21,351 nt of DNA, taken from positions 1-21,351 of the forward strand of contig JAJRVA010000228.1 in assembly GCA_024277485.1 (NCBI GenBank), given 5' to 3'. This DNA is from Deltaproteobacteria bacterium (GTDB lineage: Bacteria > Desulfobacterota > Desulfobulbia > Desulfobulbales > Desulfobulbaceae). Below are positions 1 to 7,153 of this stretch, in pieces. The notes beneath the pieces were generated by a model. It worked only from the letters and a program-made list of their open reading frames with translations. It ran no database searches and was not told where the DNA came from. Every line of letters begins with the position of its first letter. Within the stretch, counting starts at the first letter, position 1. Position numbers and translations under genes: made by a program.

Positions 1-753
1 AATGATTTTATCCGGCAGAATTCCGGCTGCGGCATACGCGACGACTCGCCAATTTTCATCATAGGGATGCCCCGCAGCGGAACAACGCTGGTGGAGCAGA
101 TACTGGCATCCCATCCTCAGGTTAAGGGCGGCGGCGAGTTGAACCATTTCCCTGCTCAGTCGGTCTTTTTCGACTACGGCGCACCCCGCGTTTCGGCCAG
201 AAGGCTGGCCGACAGCTACCTTTCCTCCACCGCGCCCTTGCGGGGAACGGCAAGGCGCCTGACCGACAAGAATCCCTACAACTTTCTCCATGCAGGGCTT
301 ATACATCTGGCTCTGCCCGATGCCGTGATCATCCATTGCCGTCGCGATCCGGTTGACACCTGTCTGTCCTGCTTCATGCAGGACTTCAGGGATGCGAACT
401 GTTTTTCACATGACCTGGTCGACGCGGGACACTACTATCTCCTGTACGATGACCTGATGCGACACTGGGAAAACATATTGCCGGGCCGGATGCTCGAGGT
501 CAGGTACGAGAACCTTGTCGCCGATCTGGAGGGGGGGGTTGGCCGCATGCTCTCCCACTGCCGTCTGCCGTGGGACGACTCCTGCCTGGGCTTTCACAGG
601 ATGGTCAGGCTTGTCGATACCGCGAGCAGCGATCAGGTCGTTCAGCCCATCTATACCAGTTCGGTCAAGCGATGGAAAAGATACGAGAAACATATCCGGC
701 CGTTGATCGAGGTTCTCGGGTCACCTGCTGTGAGCAGTCGGTTGTCGGACTGA
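1..753 (+). CDS. TPR-type sulfotransferase, 3' part (5' end outside window)
   Basis: Transfers sulfate from PAPS to an acceptor that the sequence does not reveal. The open frame runs in from base 1 with no stop, and the window begins inside the protein just before its PAPS-binding loop. I see the 5'-phosphosulfate loop, PIFIIGMPRSGTT followed by LVEQILASHP, at residues 17-39 of the visible part. A 3'-phosphate-type segment, IIHCRRDPVDT, lies further on, and VRYENLVAD is a typical C-terminal element of Sulfotransfer_3 proteins. Family members usually carry an N-terminal TPR region, which here would lie upstream of the window. The internal ATG at 67 falls inside the PAPS loop and cannot be the true start. 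The gene ends 55 bp before the convergent spermidine synthase-like gene. Acceptors in this family are typically glycans, lipids or proteins; nothing here decides which. Confidence 0.88.
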   Translation, partial: NDFIRQNSGCGIRDDSPIFIIGMPRSGTTLVEQILASHPQVKGGGELNHFPAQSVFFDYGAPRVSARRLADSYLSSTAPLRGTARRLTDKNPYNFLHAGLIHLALPDAVIIHCRRDPVDTCLSCFMQDFRDANCFSHDLVDAGHYYLLYDDLMRHWENILPGRMLEVRYENLVADLEGGVGRMLSHCRLPWDDSCLGFHRMVRLVDTASSDQVVQPIYTSSVKRWKRYEKHIRPLIEVLGSPAVSSRLSD

Positions 754-758
754 AAATG

Positions 759-777
759 TCCGGTGCACAACACCGGA
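759..777. terminator. Hairpin between convergent genes
   Basis: A 7-bp perfect stem (TCCGGTG / CACCGGA) with a 5-nt loop lies in the 55-bp gap between the sulfotransferase stop and the stop of the convergent spermidine synthase-like gene. There is no good T-run on the plus strand. On the minus strand the hairpin is followed by CATTTTC, so it may be a weak terminator for the minus gene. Confidence 0.35.
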
Positions 778-808
778 GTTCACGTGCCCGGCAGGGTGGC
801 CGGAGTTC

Positions 809-2392
809 TCAACCGTTCAGGACGTCCCAGTCCGTGTTGTCCAGGATGTTTTTCCTGACCTTCTCTTTGAGGCCGGCATCGAAACAGTCGATGGGGTTGT
901 ACTCATCGGTCAGGATGATGTAGGGGACGTCCCGGGGGATGGCCCGCTTCCAGCGCACCATGTCGAGGAACGGGCCGCGGCTGACCGGATGCACGGGGCG
1001 GGAGGCGAGGTCCGCGGGGGAGACGGGAGCGGCCGTGCCGTCATGGGCGAAGATGGCGATATTGCCGAAGGGCTCGGGGCCGTCGGGATCGAAAAGCGGA
1101 TAGACCTCAACCTCGGGGAAGACCTGCTCCAGGGTGCGGATGACCGACACGGTCATGGAGCTGTCCTCGCCCAGGCTGCCGATGTAGTTGATGGCGACCA
1201 CCCCGGTGTCGGCCAGCCTCTCCCGGATGAGGCGGAAGGCCTCCAGGCTCAGGAGATGGGCGGGCGTGGTGTCGCCGGTGTACACGTCGAGCACGATATA
1301 GTCATATTTCCTGGTCGAGGTGGCGAGAAAGTAGCGGGCATCCTCGATATACACCCGGCCCGTGGGGGTGAACCCGAAGTACTGGCGCGCCAGGCCCGGG
1401 ATATTGGGGTCGATGTCCACCACGTCGACCTCGATGCCGGCGCGGGCATAGTATCCCGGAACGATGCCCGCGCCCAGGCCGATCACCAGGCAGGAGACGC
1501 CGCCCGGCTTCATGATCCCGGGCACGATACCCATGGGATAGGCAAAGGGATAGACGGACAGGCCGCTGTTCATGTCCACGCCGCCCTGGACCAGGCCGTC
1601 GATGATCATCTCGCGGGTATGGATGGGGCCGTAGCTGTAGTCCACGACCTTGACATTGCCGTAAAACCCCTCCCGCTGGTCCACCACCGTGACCCTGGTG
1701 CCGTTGTCCATGACCTTGTCCACCAAGGTCGGGCGCGGATACAGGGGCAGGAGCAGCACGAGGGCGAGTGCGGCCGGGTACAGCCTGCGCAACAGCAGAA
1801 AGTAGAGGATCGCTGTGGTGAGAAGAATGGCGCCCACGAGAAAAAAGATCGTGTCCACCCGCAGGTAGGCGACAAGGACAAAGCCGGTCAGGACCGTGCC
1901 CAGCACGCTGCCCAGGGTGGAGAGGGCGTAGAAGCCGCCCACCGTGCGGCCCACCTTGCCTATCTCGCTCGTGGCGAGCCGGATGACGAACGGAGAGACG
2001 CAACCCAGGAGGAAAAGGGAAGGGCCGAAAAGGAGCAGGCTGCTGGCAAAGGAGCCGGTCCGCAGGCCGAGATGCATGCAGAGCTTGAGGACCGGCGAGC
2101 GGAGCGGAGGGATCAGCAGGGTGCAGACTCCGGCCAGGCCGATGATGATGTAGAGCAGGTCCGGGTCGCCCCTGCGGTCGGAGATGATTCCTCCCGCCGC
2201 GTACCCGGCGGCAAGGGAGATCATGGTCACGGCGATGAGCGAGGTCCAGACAAAGATCCCCACCCCGAAAAACGGCCCGATGACCCGGGATCCCAGCACC
2301 TCGATGACCATGATCAGGGTACCGCAGGTGACGGCGGAAAAGACCAGAAAGGGGAGAAAAAAGCGGGAAGACGTGGTTTTTCTGTTGTCCAT
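809..2392 (-). CDS. Membrane-fused spermidine synthase-like protein
   Basis: The protein (about 527 aa) has an N-terminal block of about seven hydrophobic helices (residues 1-220) and a C-terminal Rossmann domain of the polyamine aminopropyltransferase type. The nucleotide-binding glycine loop is VIGLGAGIVPG (around residue 300), followed by the acidic VDVVDIDP strand, IEDAR (around 350), and LDVYTGDTTPAHLLS, which replaces the usual D-S-x-D-P catalytic segment. Members of this fused family often have no proven aminopropyltransferase activity, so the substrate is open. I chose the ATG at 2392 (MDNRKTTSS). An in-frame ATG at 2485 would add 31 residues, but that stretch is the translation of a heptamer tandem repeat and looks non-coding. 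Neither start has a good ribosome-binding site. It is divergent from the membrane/TPR gene at 2553. Confidence 0.85.
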   Translation of the reverse strand: MDNRKTTSSRFFLPFLVFSAVTCGTLIMVIEVLGSRVIGPFFGVGIFVWTSLIAVTMISLAAGYAAGGIISDRRGDPDLLYIIIGLAGVCTLLIPPLRSPVLKLCMHLGLRTGSFASSLLLFGPSLFLLGCVSPFVIRLATSEIGKVGRTVGGFYALSTLGSVLGTVLTGFVLVAYLRVDTIFFLVGAILLTTAILYFLLLRRLYPAALALVLLLPLYPRPTLVDKVMDNGTRVTVVDQREGFYGNVKVVDYSYGPIHTREMIIDGLVQGGVDMNSGLSVYPFAYPMGIVPGIMKPGGVSCLVIGLGAGIVPGYYARAGIEVDVVDIDPNIPGLARQYFGFTPTGRVYIEDARYFLATSTRKYDYIVLDVYTGDTTPAHLLSLEAFRLIRERLADTGVVAINYIGSLGEDSSMTVSVIRTLEQVFPEVEVYPLFDPDGPEPFGNIAIFAHDGTAAPVSPADLASRPVHPVSRGPFLDMVRWKRAIPRDVPYIILTDEYNPIDCFDAGLKEKVRKNILDNTDWDVLNG

Positions 2393-2399
2393 AACAGGC

Positions 2400-2441
2400 T
2401 GTAGGTTGTAGACTATTGGTTGTAGGCCATAGACTGTAGTT
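2400..2441. repeat. Tandem heptamer array, six units
   Basis: Six consecutive 7-bp units are seen: TGTAGGT, TGTAGAC, TATTGGT, TGTAGGC, CATAGAC, TGTAGTT (consensus TGTAGRY on the plus strand). They sit immediately upstream of the chosen start of the minus-strand spermidine synthase-like gene, in the divergent intergenic region. If read as protein in the minus frame they give a 7-residue repeat (VYGLQPI, VYNLQPV), an artefact of the DNA period. Confidence 0.75.
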
Positions 2442-2552
2442 TGCATGTTGGCGCGCCCGCTGTGCTGTTCCGGCGCAATGCGCATGTTTTTTTTGTCCCG
2501 GAATGCCGGGTTGCCATATCAACTCCAAAATTGAGATCCTATCATAGAATCC

Positions 2553-4775
2553 GTGGCGTGTAAATTGCAACCTGGACAGGCAGGGCGGGAACCGGCCGAA
2601 ACGAACCGGGCAATATCGTACCTTCTGGTCGCGGGGGTCACGGTTTTTGCCTTTGTCTTTGCCCTGGAGAAGATCTACAATTACGATATCTGGTGGCACC
2701 TGCGCAGCGGGGCCTGGATGCTGGACAACCGGGAGGTCCTGCGCACCGATATCTTCTCCTTTGCCACCAGCGGCGCCTCCTGGGTGAACACCGCCTGGCT
2801 GGGCGGCATCGTCCTGGCCGCAATTAACCGATTGTCCGGCCCGGACGGCCTTGTTCTCTTCAAGGCCACGCTCATCGGCCTCAGCTTCGGCTCCGCATGC
2901 CTGTTCCTGGTCCACAGGGGAGTCAACCCCTATCTTGCCGCATCTGTTCTCGGCCTTGCCGTGGTCGCGGCCAGGTTCCGCTTCCTGCTCCGGCCCCAGA
3001 TGTTCATGTTCCCCTTCACCCTGGCCCTGTACTGGCAGCTCACCGACGCTGCCCGGTCGGGTAGGCTGCCGGGCCGGACCGTGCTTGCGCTTCCGCTCAT
3101 GACCGCTCTCTGGGCCAACCTGCACGGGAGCGTGCTTCTGGCGCCGCTTTTCACCCTGTTCCTGCTGATCGACAGAGGTGTCGCCGCCCTCCGGCAGAGG
3201 CCGCAAACGCGGCGCTTTCCCATCCCGCTCCGGGAACTGCTGCTCCTGCTCCTTGTCAGCGGCGCCACGCTTGCCACACCCTTTGGCCAGGACACGCTGC
3301 GCCTGGTTTTCAGGGTCATTGTCCTGGACAACATGCTCTTTTCCAGAAGCTACAGCGTGGAGGAGTTTCAGCCCCTGGCCTGGGGCAGCCACGAGGAGTT
3401 CTGGTGGCTCCTCGGCCTGACCGGCGCCTCCCTTCTCCTCAACCTGAAACGGGCCCGGCCCCTTGACCTGCTCCTCTACCTGTGCATGGCGGCCCTGGCG
3501 CTCAAAAGCGTCCGTTTCGCCGGCATTTCGGCCTTTGTCATGGCCATGCTCATGGCCCGCAGCACGCAGGAGTTTTTTGTTTTTGTCATCTCCATGCCTG
3601 ACTCCCGCCTTTTCCGCGCACGCGGTCTTTCCCTCCTCCTGCTTCCCGCTCTCGCTGTTCTGGCCGCCTGGTCCTTTACAACAACTTTTACCCCGGAAAA
3701 GGTGTACCTGTGGGGCCTGGGCATCCAGGAAAGCCGGTATCCGGTCCGGTCGGTCTCCTACCTGCGCGACAGGGGGTTCAGGGGCAATATCTTCAACTCC
3801 TGGCAGGACGGCGGCTACATCCTCTACCACCTGCCCGCCGCCGCCACCTTTATCGACGGCCGCTGCCTGCCCGAGCAGCTTGCCCTGTACGAAGAGGTGG
3901 CGCGGATGGACGCGCGCCGGTTCCAGCGGTTTCTGGACAGCACCAGGGTCGATGCGGCCCTGGTGCGCAATGGCGATGCCGCTGCCGCGTTCTTCGAGCT
4001 CTCCCCGGCCTTTTCCCTGGTCTTTCTTGACGAGACACACCAGGTATACCTGCGCTCCGGCGTGGCGGGGGAAGGAGGCCTGCGTTTTTCCTTCATCAGG
4101 CCGGCCGGTTATGACCTGGGTTACCTGGCCGGCCTGGCAAAGGGAGAAAACGCGGATCTGGCCAGGGGGGAATTCCGCCGCGCCCTGGCCAGGTTTCCCG
4201 ACAACTTCATGCTCAACCTCCAGTTCGCCGTTTTTCTCGATCAGCTCGAAGATCCCGCCTCGGTGGGCTATTATCTTAGAGCTGCCCGCATTAACCCACC
4301 CCTCGGTTTCTCCCATTTCCGGCTCGGTGTGCGCGGCGGCAGGGCGGCGCTGCGATACCGGAGGTGGAGGGAGGGGGTCGAGCTGCTGGAGTCGGCCCTT
4401 GACAATGGGAGCGGAAGCGCGGAGCTCCACTTTCTTCTGGGAACGGCCCGCTACCAGGCCGGCAGGCTGGAGCAGGCGGAAGACGCCCTGCGCGAGGCGC
4501 TTTCCCGGAACAAGGATAACCTGCAGACCCTGGTCAACCTGGGCTTTCTCTACGTGGACATGAAACGGTTTCGCGAGGCCGAAGCGATGTTTGCAAAAGC
4601 CCTTGCGCTTGAACCTGCTTCCGAACCCGCGGCTTACGGACATGCCCTTGCCCTGAGCGCGACGAACGGGAGCGGTGCCAAGGAGGCGTGGCAAAAGTTT
4701 CTTGACCGCTTTCCCCGCTCCAGGCGGGCAGAGGCTGCCCGAGGGTTTCTGCAGAATATCCACACAAATAATTGA
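2553..4775 (+). CDS. Polytopic membrane protein (GT-C-like) with C-terminal TPR domain
   Basis: A 740-residue protein that starts at GTG 2553; no later start precedes the first membrane helix. Roughly ten hydrophobic segments span residues 20-385. The first loop carries DIWWHLRSG, an acidic/aromatic motif placed like the catalytic loop of GT-C glycosyltransferases. After the membrane part comes a soluble segment with NIFNSWQDGGYILYHLP and FIDGR, then TPR repeats from about residue 530, the clearest at about 620-690 (AELHFLLGTARYQAG, LVNLGFLYVDMKRF). The same order of motifs recurs in the protein encoded at 18999-20708, so the two are paralogues. Membrane GT-C plus TPR recalls eukaryotic TMTC O-mannosyltransferases, but this is analogy only; the substrate and even the enzymatic role are unproven. 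No clear Shine-Dalgarno sequence is seen. Confidence 0.8.
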   Translation: MACKLQPGQAGREPAETNRAISYLLVAGVTVFAFVFALEKIYNYDIWWHLRSGAWMLDNREVLRTDIFSFATSGASWVNTAWLGGIVLAAINRLSGPDGLVLFKATLIGLSFGSACLFLVHRGVNPYLAASVLGLAVVAARFRFLLRPQMFMFPFTLALYWQLTDAARSGRLPGRTVLALPLMTALWANLHGSVLLAPLFTLFLLIDRGVAALRQRPQTRRFPIPLRELLLLLLVSGATLATPFGQDTLRLVFRVIVLDNMLFSRSYSVEEFQPLAWGSHEEFWWLLGLTGASLLLNLKRARPLDLLLYLCMAALALKSVRFAGISAFVMAMLMARSTQEFFVFVISMPDSRLFRARGLSLLLLPALAVLAAWSFTTTFTPEKVYLWGLGIQESRYPVRSVSYLRDRGFRGNIFNSWQDGGYILYHLPAAATFIDGRCLPEQLALYEEVARMDARRFQRFLDSTRVDAALVRNGDAAAAFFELSPAFSLVFLDETHQVYLRSGVAGEGGLRFSFIRPAGYDLGYLAGLAKGENADLARGEFRRALARFPDNFMLNLQFAVFLDQLEDPASVGYYLRAARINPPLGFSHFRLGVRGGRAALRYRRWREGVELLESALDNGSGSAELHFLLGTARYQAGRLEQAEDALREALSRNKDNLQTLVNLGFLYVDMKRFREAEAMFAKALALEPASEPAAYGHALALSATNGSGAKEAWQKFLDRFPRSRRAEAARGFLQNIHTNN

Positions 4776-4802
4776 CCGGAAAGCGTCATGGCGAGCCGTG
4801 GC

Positions 4803-4822
4803 CAATATCAATATTGATATTG
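4803..4822. promoter_or_regulatory. Perfect 20-bp AT-rich palindrome
   Basis: Two half-sites CAATATCAAT and ATTGATATTG form a perfect inverted repeat with no spacer, 28 bp after the stop of the membrane/TPR gene. The length and symmetry suit a dimeric DNA-binding protein, but it lies about 200 bp upstream of the promoter candidate, so it could equally be a structural element. No regulator is identifiable from the sequence. Confidence 0.4.
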
Positions 4823-4937
4823 CAAATACATTTCTGACATTGCCTGTACTTCTTTTTTTTCTGGAATGGAAACATGCGGTTTATAAGCGAGGGAAGTGTT
4901 GAGAATTATATCGGATATATGAAATCGGCACTGAGTA

Positions 4938-4956
4938 AAAAACCGGTCCGGTTTTT
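4938..4956. terminator. Terminator-like hairpin
   Basis: AAAAACCGG and CCGGTTTTT flank one T, giving an 8-bp stem with a 3-nt loop, with A-runs on the left and T-runs on the right. It could end transcripts from either direction. It most likely insulates the cytochrome promoter from read-through out of the membrane/TPR gene 160 bp upstream. Confidence 0.55.
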
Positions 4957-5000
4957 GCAAAAAAAATGAGGTTTCACACTTGGATTCTCGTGAAAAACGC

Positions 5001-5047
5001 TTGACAAATTTGACGCCATTTGATTTACATAGATAATATATGTAGAT
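5001..5047 (+). promoter_or_regulatory. Candidate promoter with overlapping dyad for the tetraheme cytochrome gene
   Basis: A consensus -35 box TTGACA lies at 5001-5006. The best-placed -10 candidate is TACATA at 5026-5031 (19-bp spacer); other AT-rich hexamers (TAGATA, GATAAT) follow. An inverted repeat ATTTACATA / TATGTAGAT (5023-5031 and 5039-5047, 8 of 9 paired) overlaps the -10 and the likely start region, a sensible place for an operator. The -10 assignment is uncertain. Confidence 0.45.
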
Positions 5048-5129
5048 GCAAAAAGCATGAGAGAGTGAGAAACAGATATGTTTGACCAAGGCTGGTCGAG
5101 CAATGTACATTGGATGCGGACAGACGCAT
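5046..5129 (+). promoter_or_regulatory. Leader with four consecutive small hairpins
   Basis: Going downstream: ATGC-A5-GCAT (5046-5058), GACCA-AGGC-TGGTC (5084-5097), the perfect palindrome CAATGTACATTG (5101-5112), and ATGCG-GACAGA-CGCAT (5114-5129). A strong Shine-Dalgarno GGAGGAG (5144-5150) and the ATG at 5154 follow. The arrangement suggests a structured 5' untranslated region. It does not match the cyclic-di-GMP-I (GEMM) riboswitch consensus as I know it, so the class is unknown. Confidence 0.4.
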
Positions 5130-5153
5130 AAAAAACACAAAATGGAGGAGAAA

Positions 5154-5813
5154 ATGAAAAAAGTATTAATCACCACACTGGCCCTTGGCGTAACCGTCGG
5201 ACTGGCATCCATTGCCTCGGCCGGCACCGTTGTGAACTCGGCCCATGACTTGAGAGGGACAATCACCACCCCCGACAACCAGATCTGCGTGGTCTGCCAC
5301 ACCCCGCATAACGCCTATCCTCCCACCGGTACCTCGCAGAAGTACGCCCCCCTGTGGAACCATGCGAGCACGACAGGCAACTTTACCATGTATTCCAGTC
5401 CCACCGGCACCCTGAACGCGACCATGGCCGTTGACATTCCCACCACTGACGGCACGGTCTCCCGCGCCTGTCTCTCCTGTCATGACGGCACCATTGCCCT
5501 TGATTCCTTTGGTGGAGTAACCAATGGTTCTACTGTAATTTCCGGCGCGGCCCTCCTGGGCACGGATCTCTCCAATGATCATCCGGTGGCGTTTCAGTAT
5601 ACATCAGCGCTGGCTACCGAAGACGGAGAGCTTACCGATCCCACCACGGCTGGTTCGTCAGGGCTCGGCGGCACCATCCAGGACGACATGCTCTTCAACA
5701 ACTCCCTCGAATGCGGTTCCTGTCATGACGTACACAACACGCCCGGGGTCAACAAGTTCCTGATCAAATCCAATGCCGCATCCGCACTCTGCCTGACCTG
5801 CCACGTCAAGTAG
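5154..5813 (+). CDS. Secreted tetraheme c-type cytochrome, OmcE-nanowire-like
   Basis: A 219-residue exported cytochrome. The start at 5154 is fixed by GGAGGAG just upstream and by a clean signal peptide (MKKVLITTLALG to IASA, cleaved before GTVVNSAHD). Haem sites are CVVCH (45), CLSCH (106), CGSCH (187) and CLTCH (213). Extra histidines in SAHD, HTPHN, LWNH, NDHP and DVHN give enough distal ligands for four bis-His haems. Haem count, size, N-terminal AHDL segment, CHTPHNA, CLSCHDGT and terminal LCLTCHVK all fit the small tetraheme family that includes the Geobacter filament protein OmcE; that assignment is from memory of the family, not a search. Polymerisation is therefore a possibility, not shown. 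It has its own promoter candidate and structured leader, and a strong terminator follows. This fits much higher expression than the genes downstream. Confidence 0.85.
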   Translation: MKKVLITTLALGVTVGLASIASAGTVVNSAHDLRGTITTPDNQICVVCHTPHNAYPPTGTSQKYAPLWNHASTTGNFTMYSSPTGTLNATMAVDIPTTDGTVSRACLSCHDGTIALDSFGGVTNGSTVISGAALLGTDLSNDHPVAFQYTSALATEDGELTDPTTAGSSGLGGTIQDDMLFNNSLECGSCHDVHNTPGVNKFLIKSNAASALCLTCHVK

Positions 5814-5847
5814 GCGCCGGACAGTAAGCCGAAAGCAGCAACAGACC

Positions 5848-5867
5848 GCGTCCGCCATGGCGGACGC
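5848..5867. repeat. Perfect 20-bp GC-rich palindrome
   Basis: GCGTCCGCCA followed by its exact reverse complement, 34 bp after the tetraheme cytochrome stop. In RNA it gives a stable hairpin directly in front of the longer terminator hairpin, so it may protect the 3' end of the cytochrome mRNA or strengthen termination. Confidence 0.6.
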
Positions 5868-5918
5868 AACAAACGAAATGTGCGTGATATCTGAATATTA
5901 CGCACATTTCTTTTGTTG
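5867..5918 (+). terminator. Strong terminator hairpin after the tetraheme cytochrome
   Basis: A 19-bp inverted repeat (5867-5885 with 5900-5918, one mismatch) encloses a 14-nt loop. The core stem AAATGTGCGT / ACGCACATTT is followed by CTTTTGTTG, as in an intrinsic terminator. It lies between the tetraheme gene and the propeller lipoprotein gene, so it should reduce read-through into the rest of the cluster. Confidence 0.75.
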
Positions 5919-5957
5919 CTCTCATATTCACGAAAACCCTCTGCAGGCAGATACACT

Positions 5958-7100
5958 ATGAACAAGGGCATTCGAGTATTTGTTGTCCTCCAGATTTTCA
6001 CCATGATGCTCCTTTTCGGGTGCGCGGCCCCGCAGGCCCCGGTTAAGGACCTCTTTTATCCGGACGCCCCGGCCGAGCCCAGGCTCCAGTACCTGATGAC
6101 CTTTGCCCGTGAGAGCGATTTCCAGGAGACATCCGCCTTCGAAGACTGGCTCCTGGGGCCGGACATCATCTTTGACGGGCTGGCCCGCCCCTATGCCGTT
6201 GCCGCGACCAGGGGCAGGATTTACATCCATGACCGGAAATACGCCAAGGTCTTTGTCGTTGACCTGAACAAGAGGACCCTCGGCCTGGTGGAGGACGACA
6301 GGGACCGAGAGGGCGCTTTCAAGTATCCCGGCGGCATGTATGTTGAGCCGGATGGAACCCTGTTTGTCGCCGACATGGGCCGGCGCCAGGTGGTCGTGCT
6401 TGACTCCGGCGATAACTTCGTTCGCACCTACGGCGGGCCGGACATGTTCGAACGGCCCGTGGATGTGGCTGTGCACGAAGACCGTGTCTATGTCTGCGAC
6501 ATCGAAAAGAAACTGGTCCATGTCCTGGACCGGATGAGCGGAGACCTGGTGGGTGTCCTGGGAGGACCGGGATCCGAGCCGGGCAAGTTCTCCGTGCCCA
6601 CCCATGTCGTGGTGGACGGCCGCGGCATGGTTTATGTCTCGGATACTGTCCTGGGCCGCGTGAGCCAGTTTGACACTGACGGCAGGTTCGTCAAGTCCTT
6701 CGGCGTGCTCAGCGACGTAACCGGCGGCATGGTCAGGCCCAAGGGGATCGCGGTGGACCGTGAACAGCGCCTCTATGTTGTTGATGCTGCATTTCAGAAC
6801 GTGCAGATCTTTCGCCAGGACGTGCAGCTCCTGCTCTTTTTCGGCGGAGCCAGCTATGGCCGTGGAGGCCTGTCCCTGCCCGCCGGTATCACCATAGACT
6901 ATGACAACGTGCCCTATTTCCAGGAATATATCAGTAAGGATTTTGACGCCCAGTACCTCGTCTATGTCACCAGTCTCGACGGGCCCAACAAGATCAACGT
7001 GTACGCCTTCGGAACCTGGAAAGGAGGTGAGCGAGCGGTTGAGGACGTTGCTGAAAGCGAGCAGGGCGTAAACGAGGCGACTGGAAAAACCGAACAGTAG
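5958..7100 (+). CDS. NHL-repeat beta-propeller lipoprotein
   Basis: A 380-residue lipoprotein. The ATG at 5958 begins a short signal with the lipobox LLFGC (Cys22), so the mature protein is lipid-anchored. The body is a six-bladed NHL propeller: repeated blade units such as GTLFVADMGRRQVVVLD, DRVYVCDIEKKLVHVLD, GMVYVSDTVLGRVSQFD and QRLYVVDAAFQNVQIF alternate with glycine-rich turns. An AEPRLQYL segment just after the lipobox precedes the propeller. There is no CXXCH, so it carries no c-type haem and probably acts as a scaffold or assembly/secretion partner. It follows the tetraheme gene after a terminator and precedes the pentaheme lipoprotein by 44 bp. The ribosome-binding site is weak. The function is inferred from fold and context only. 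Confidence 0.85.
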   Translation: MNKGIRVFVVLQIFTMMLLFGCAAPQAPVKDLFYPDAPAEPRLQYLMTFARESDFQETSAFEDWLLGPDIIFDGLARPYAVAATRGRIYIHDRKYAKVFVVDLNKRTLGLVEDDRDREGAFKYPGGMYVEPDGTLFVADMGRRQVVVLDSGDNFVRTYGGPDMFERPVDVAVHEDRVYVCDIEKKLVHVLDRMSGDLVGVLGGPGSEPGKFSVPTHVVVDGRGMVYVSDTVLGRVSQFDTDGRFVKSFGVLSDVTGGMVRPKGIAVDREQRLYVVDAAFQNVQIFRQDVQLLLFFGGASYGRGGLSLPAGITIDYDNVPYFQEYISKDFDAQYLVYVTSLDGPNKINVYAFGTWKGGERAVEDVAESEQGVNEATGKTEQ

Positions 7101-7153
7101 TTCTGGGGACCAGTTCGAAGCAAGAGCCTTGCAACTGTTTACGGGTGAGGGGA

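Larger units (their letters stand above)
4776..5153. other. 378-bp regulatory gap before the cytochrome cluster
   Basis: No credible gene is seen. The stretch holds an AT-rich perfect palindrome (4803-4822), a terminator-like hairpin (4938-4956), a promoter candidate with a dyad (5001-5047) and a leader with four small hairpins (5046-5129). It is AT-rich compared with the coding DNA on either side. Confidence 0.7.

Noticed and set aside
989..2404. Long plus-strand open frame (471 aa) opposite the spermidine synthase-like gene
   Set aside because: Composition is Gly/Asp/His/Gln-rich without hydrophobic core or known motif; it is the high-GC shadow of the minus-strand gene, which has clear motifs.
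2400..2441. CRISPR-like array
   Set aside because: The units are 7 bp and contiguous with no spacers, so it is a simple tandem repeat.
3463..4563. Plus-strand open frame (366 aa) within the membrane/TPR gene
   Set aside because: Ser/Pro/Arg/Trp-rich frame-shadow of the real gene in another frame.
1302..4811. Very long minus-strand open frame (1169 aa)
   Set aside because: It runs through two recognisable genes on different strands, and its sequence is low-complexity and Pro/Gly/Gln-rich; high GC explains the lack of stops.
5046..5129. Cyclic-di-GMP riboswitch upstream of the tetraheme cytochrome
   Set aside because: The hairpins are present but the conserved GEMM core and tetraloop-receptor sequence are not seen.
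5913..5957. Upstream extension of the propeller lipoprotein
   Set aside because: The longer frame begins in the terminator hairpin and would displace the signal peptide and lipobox from the N-terminus.
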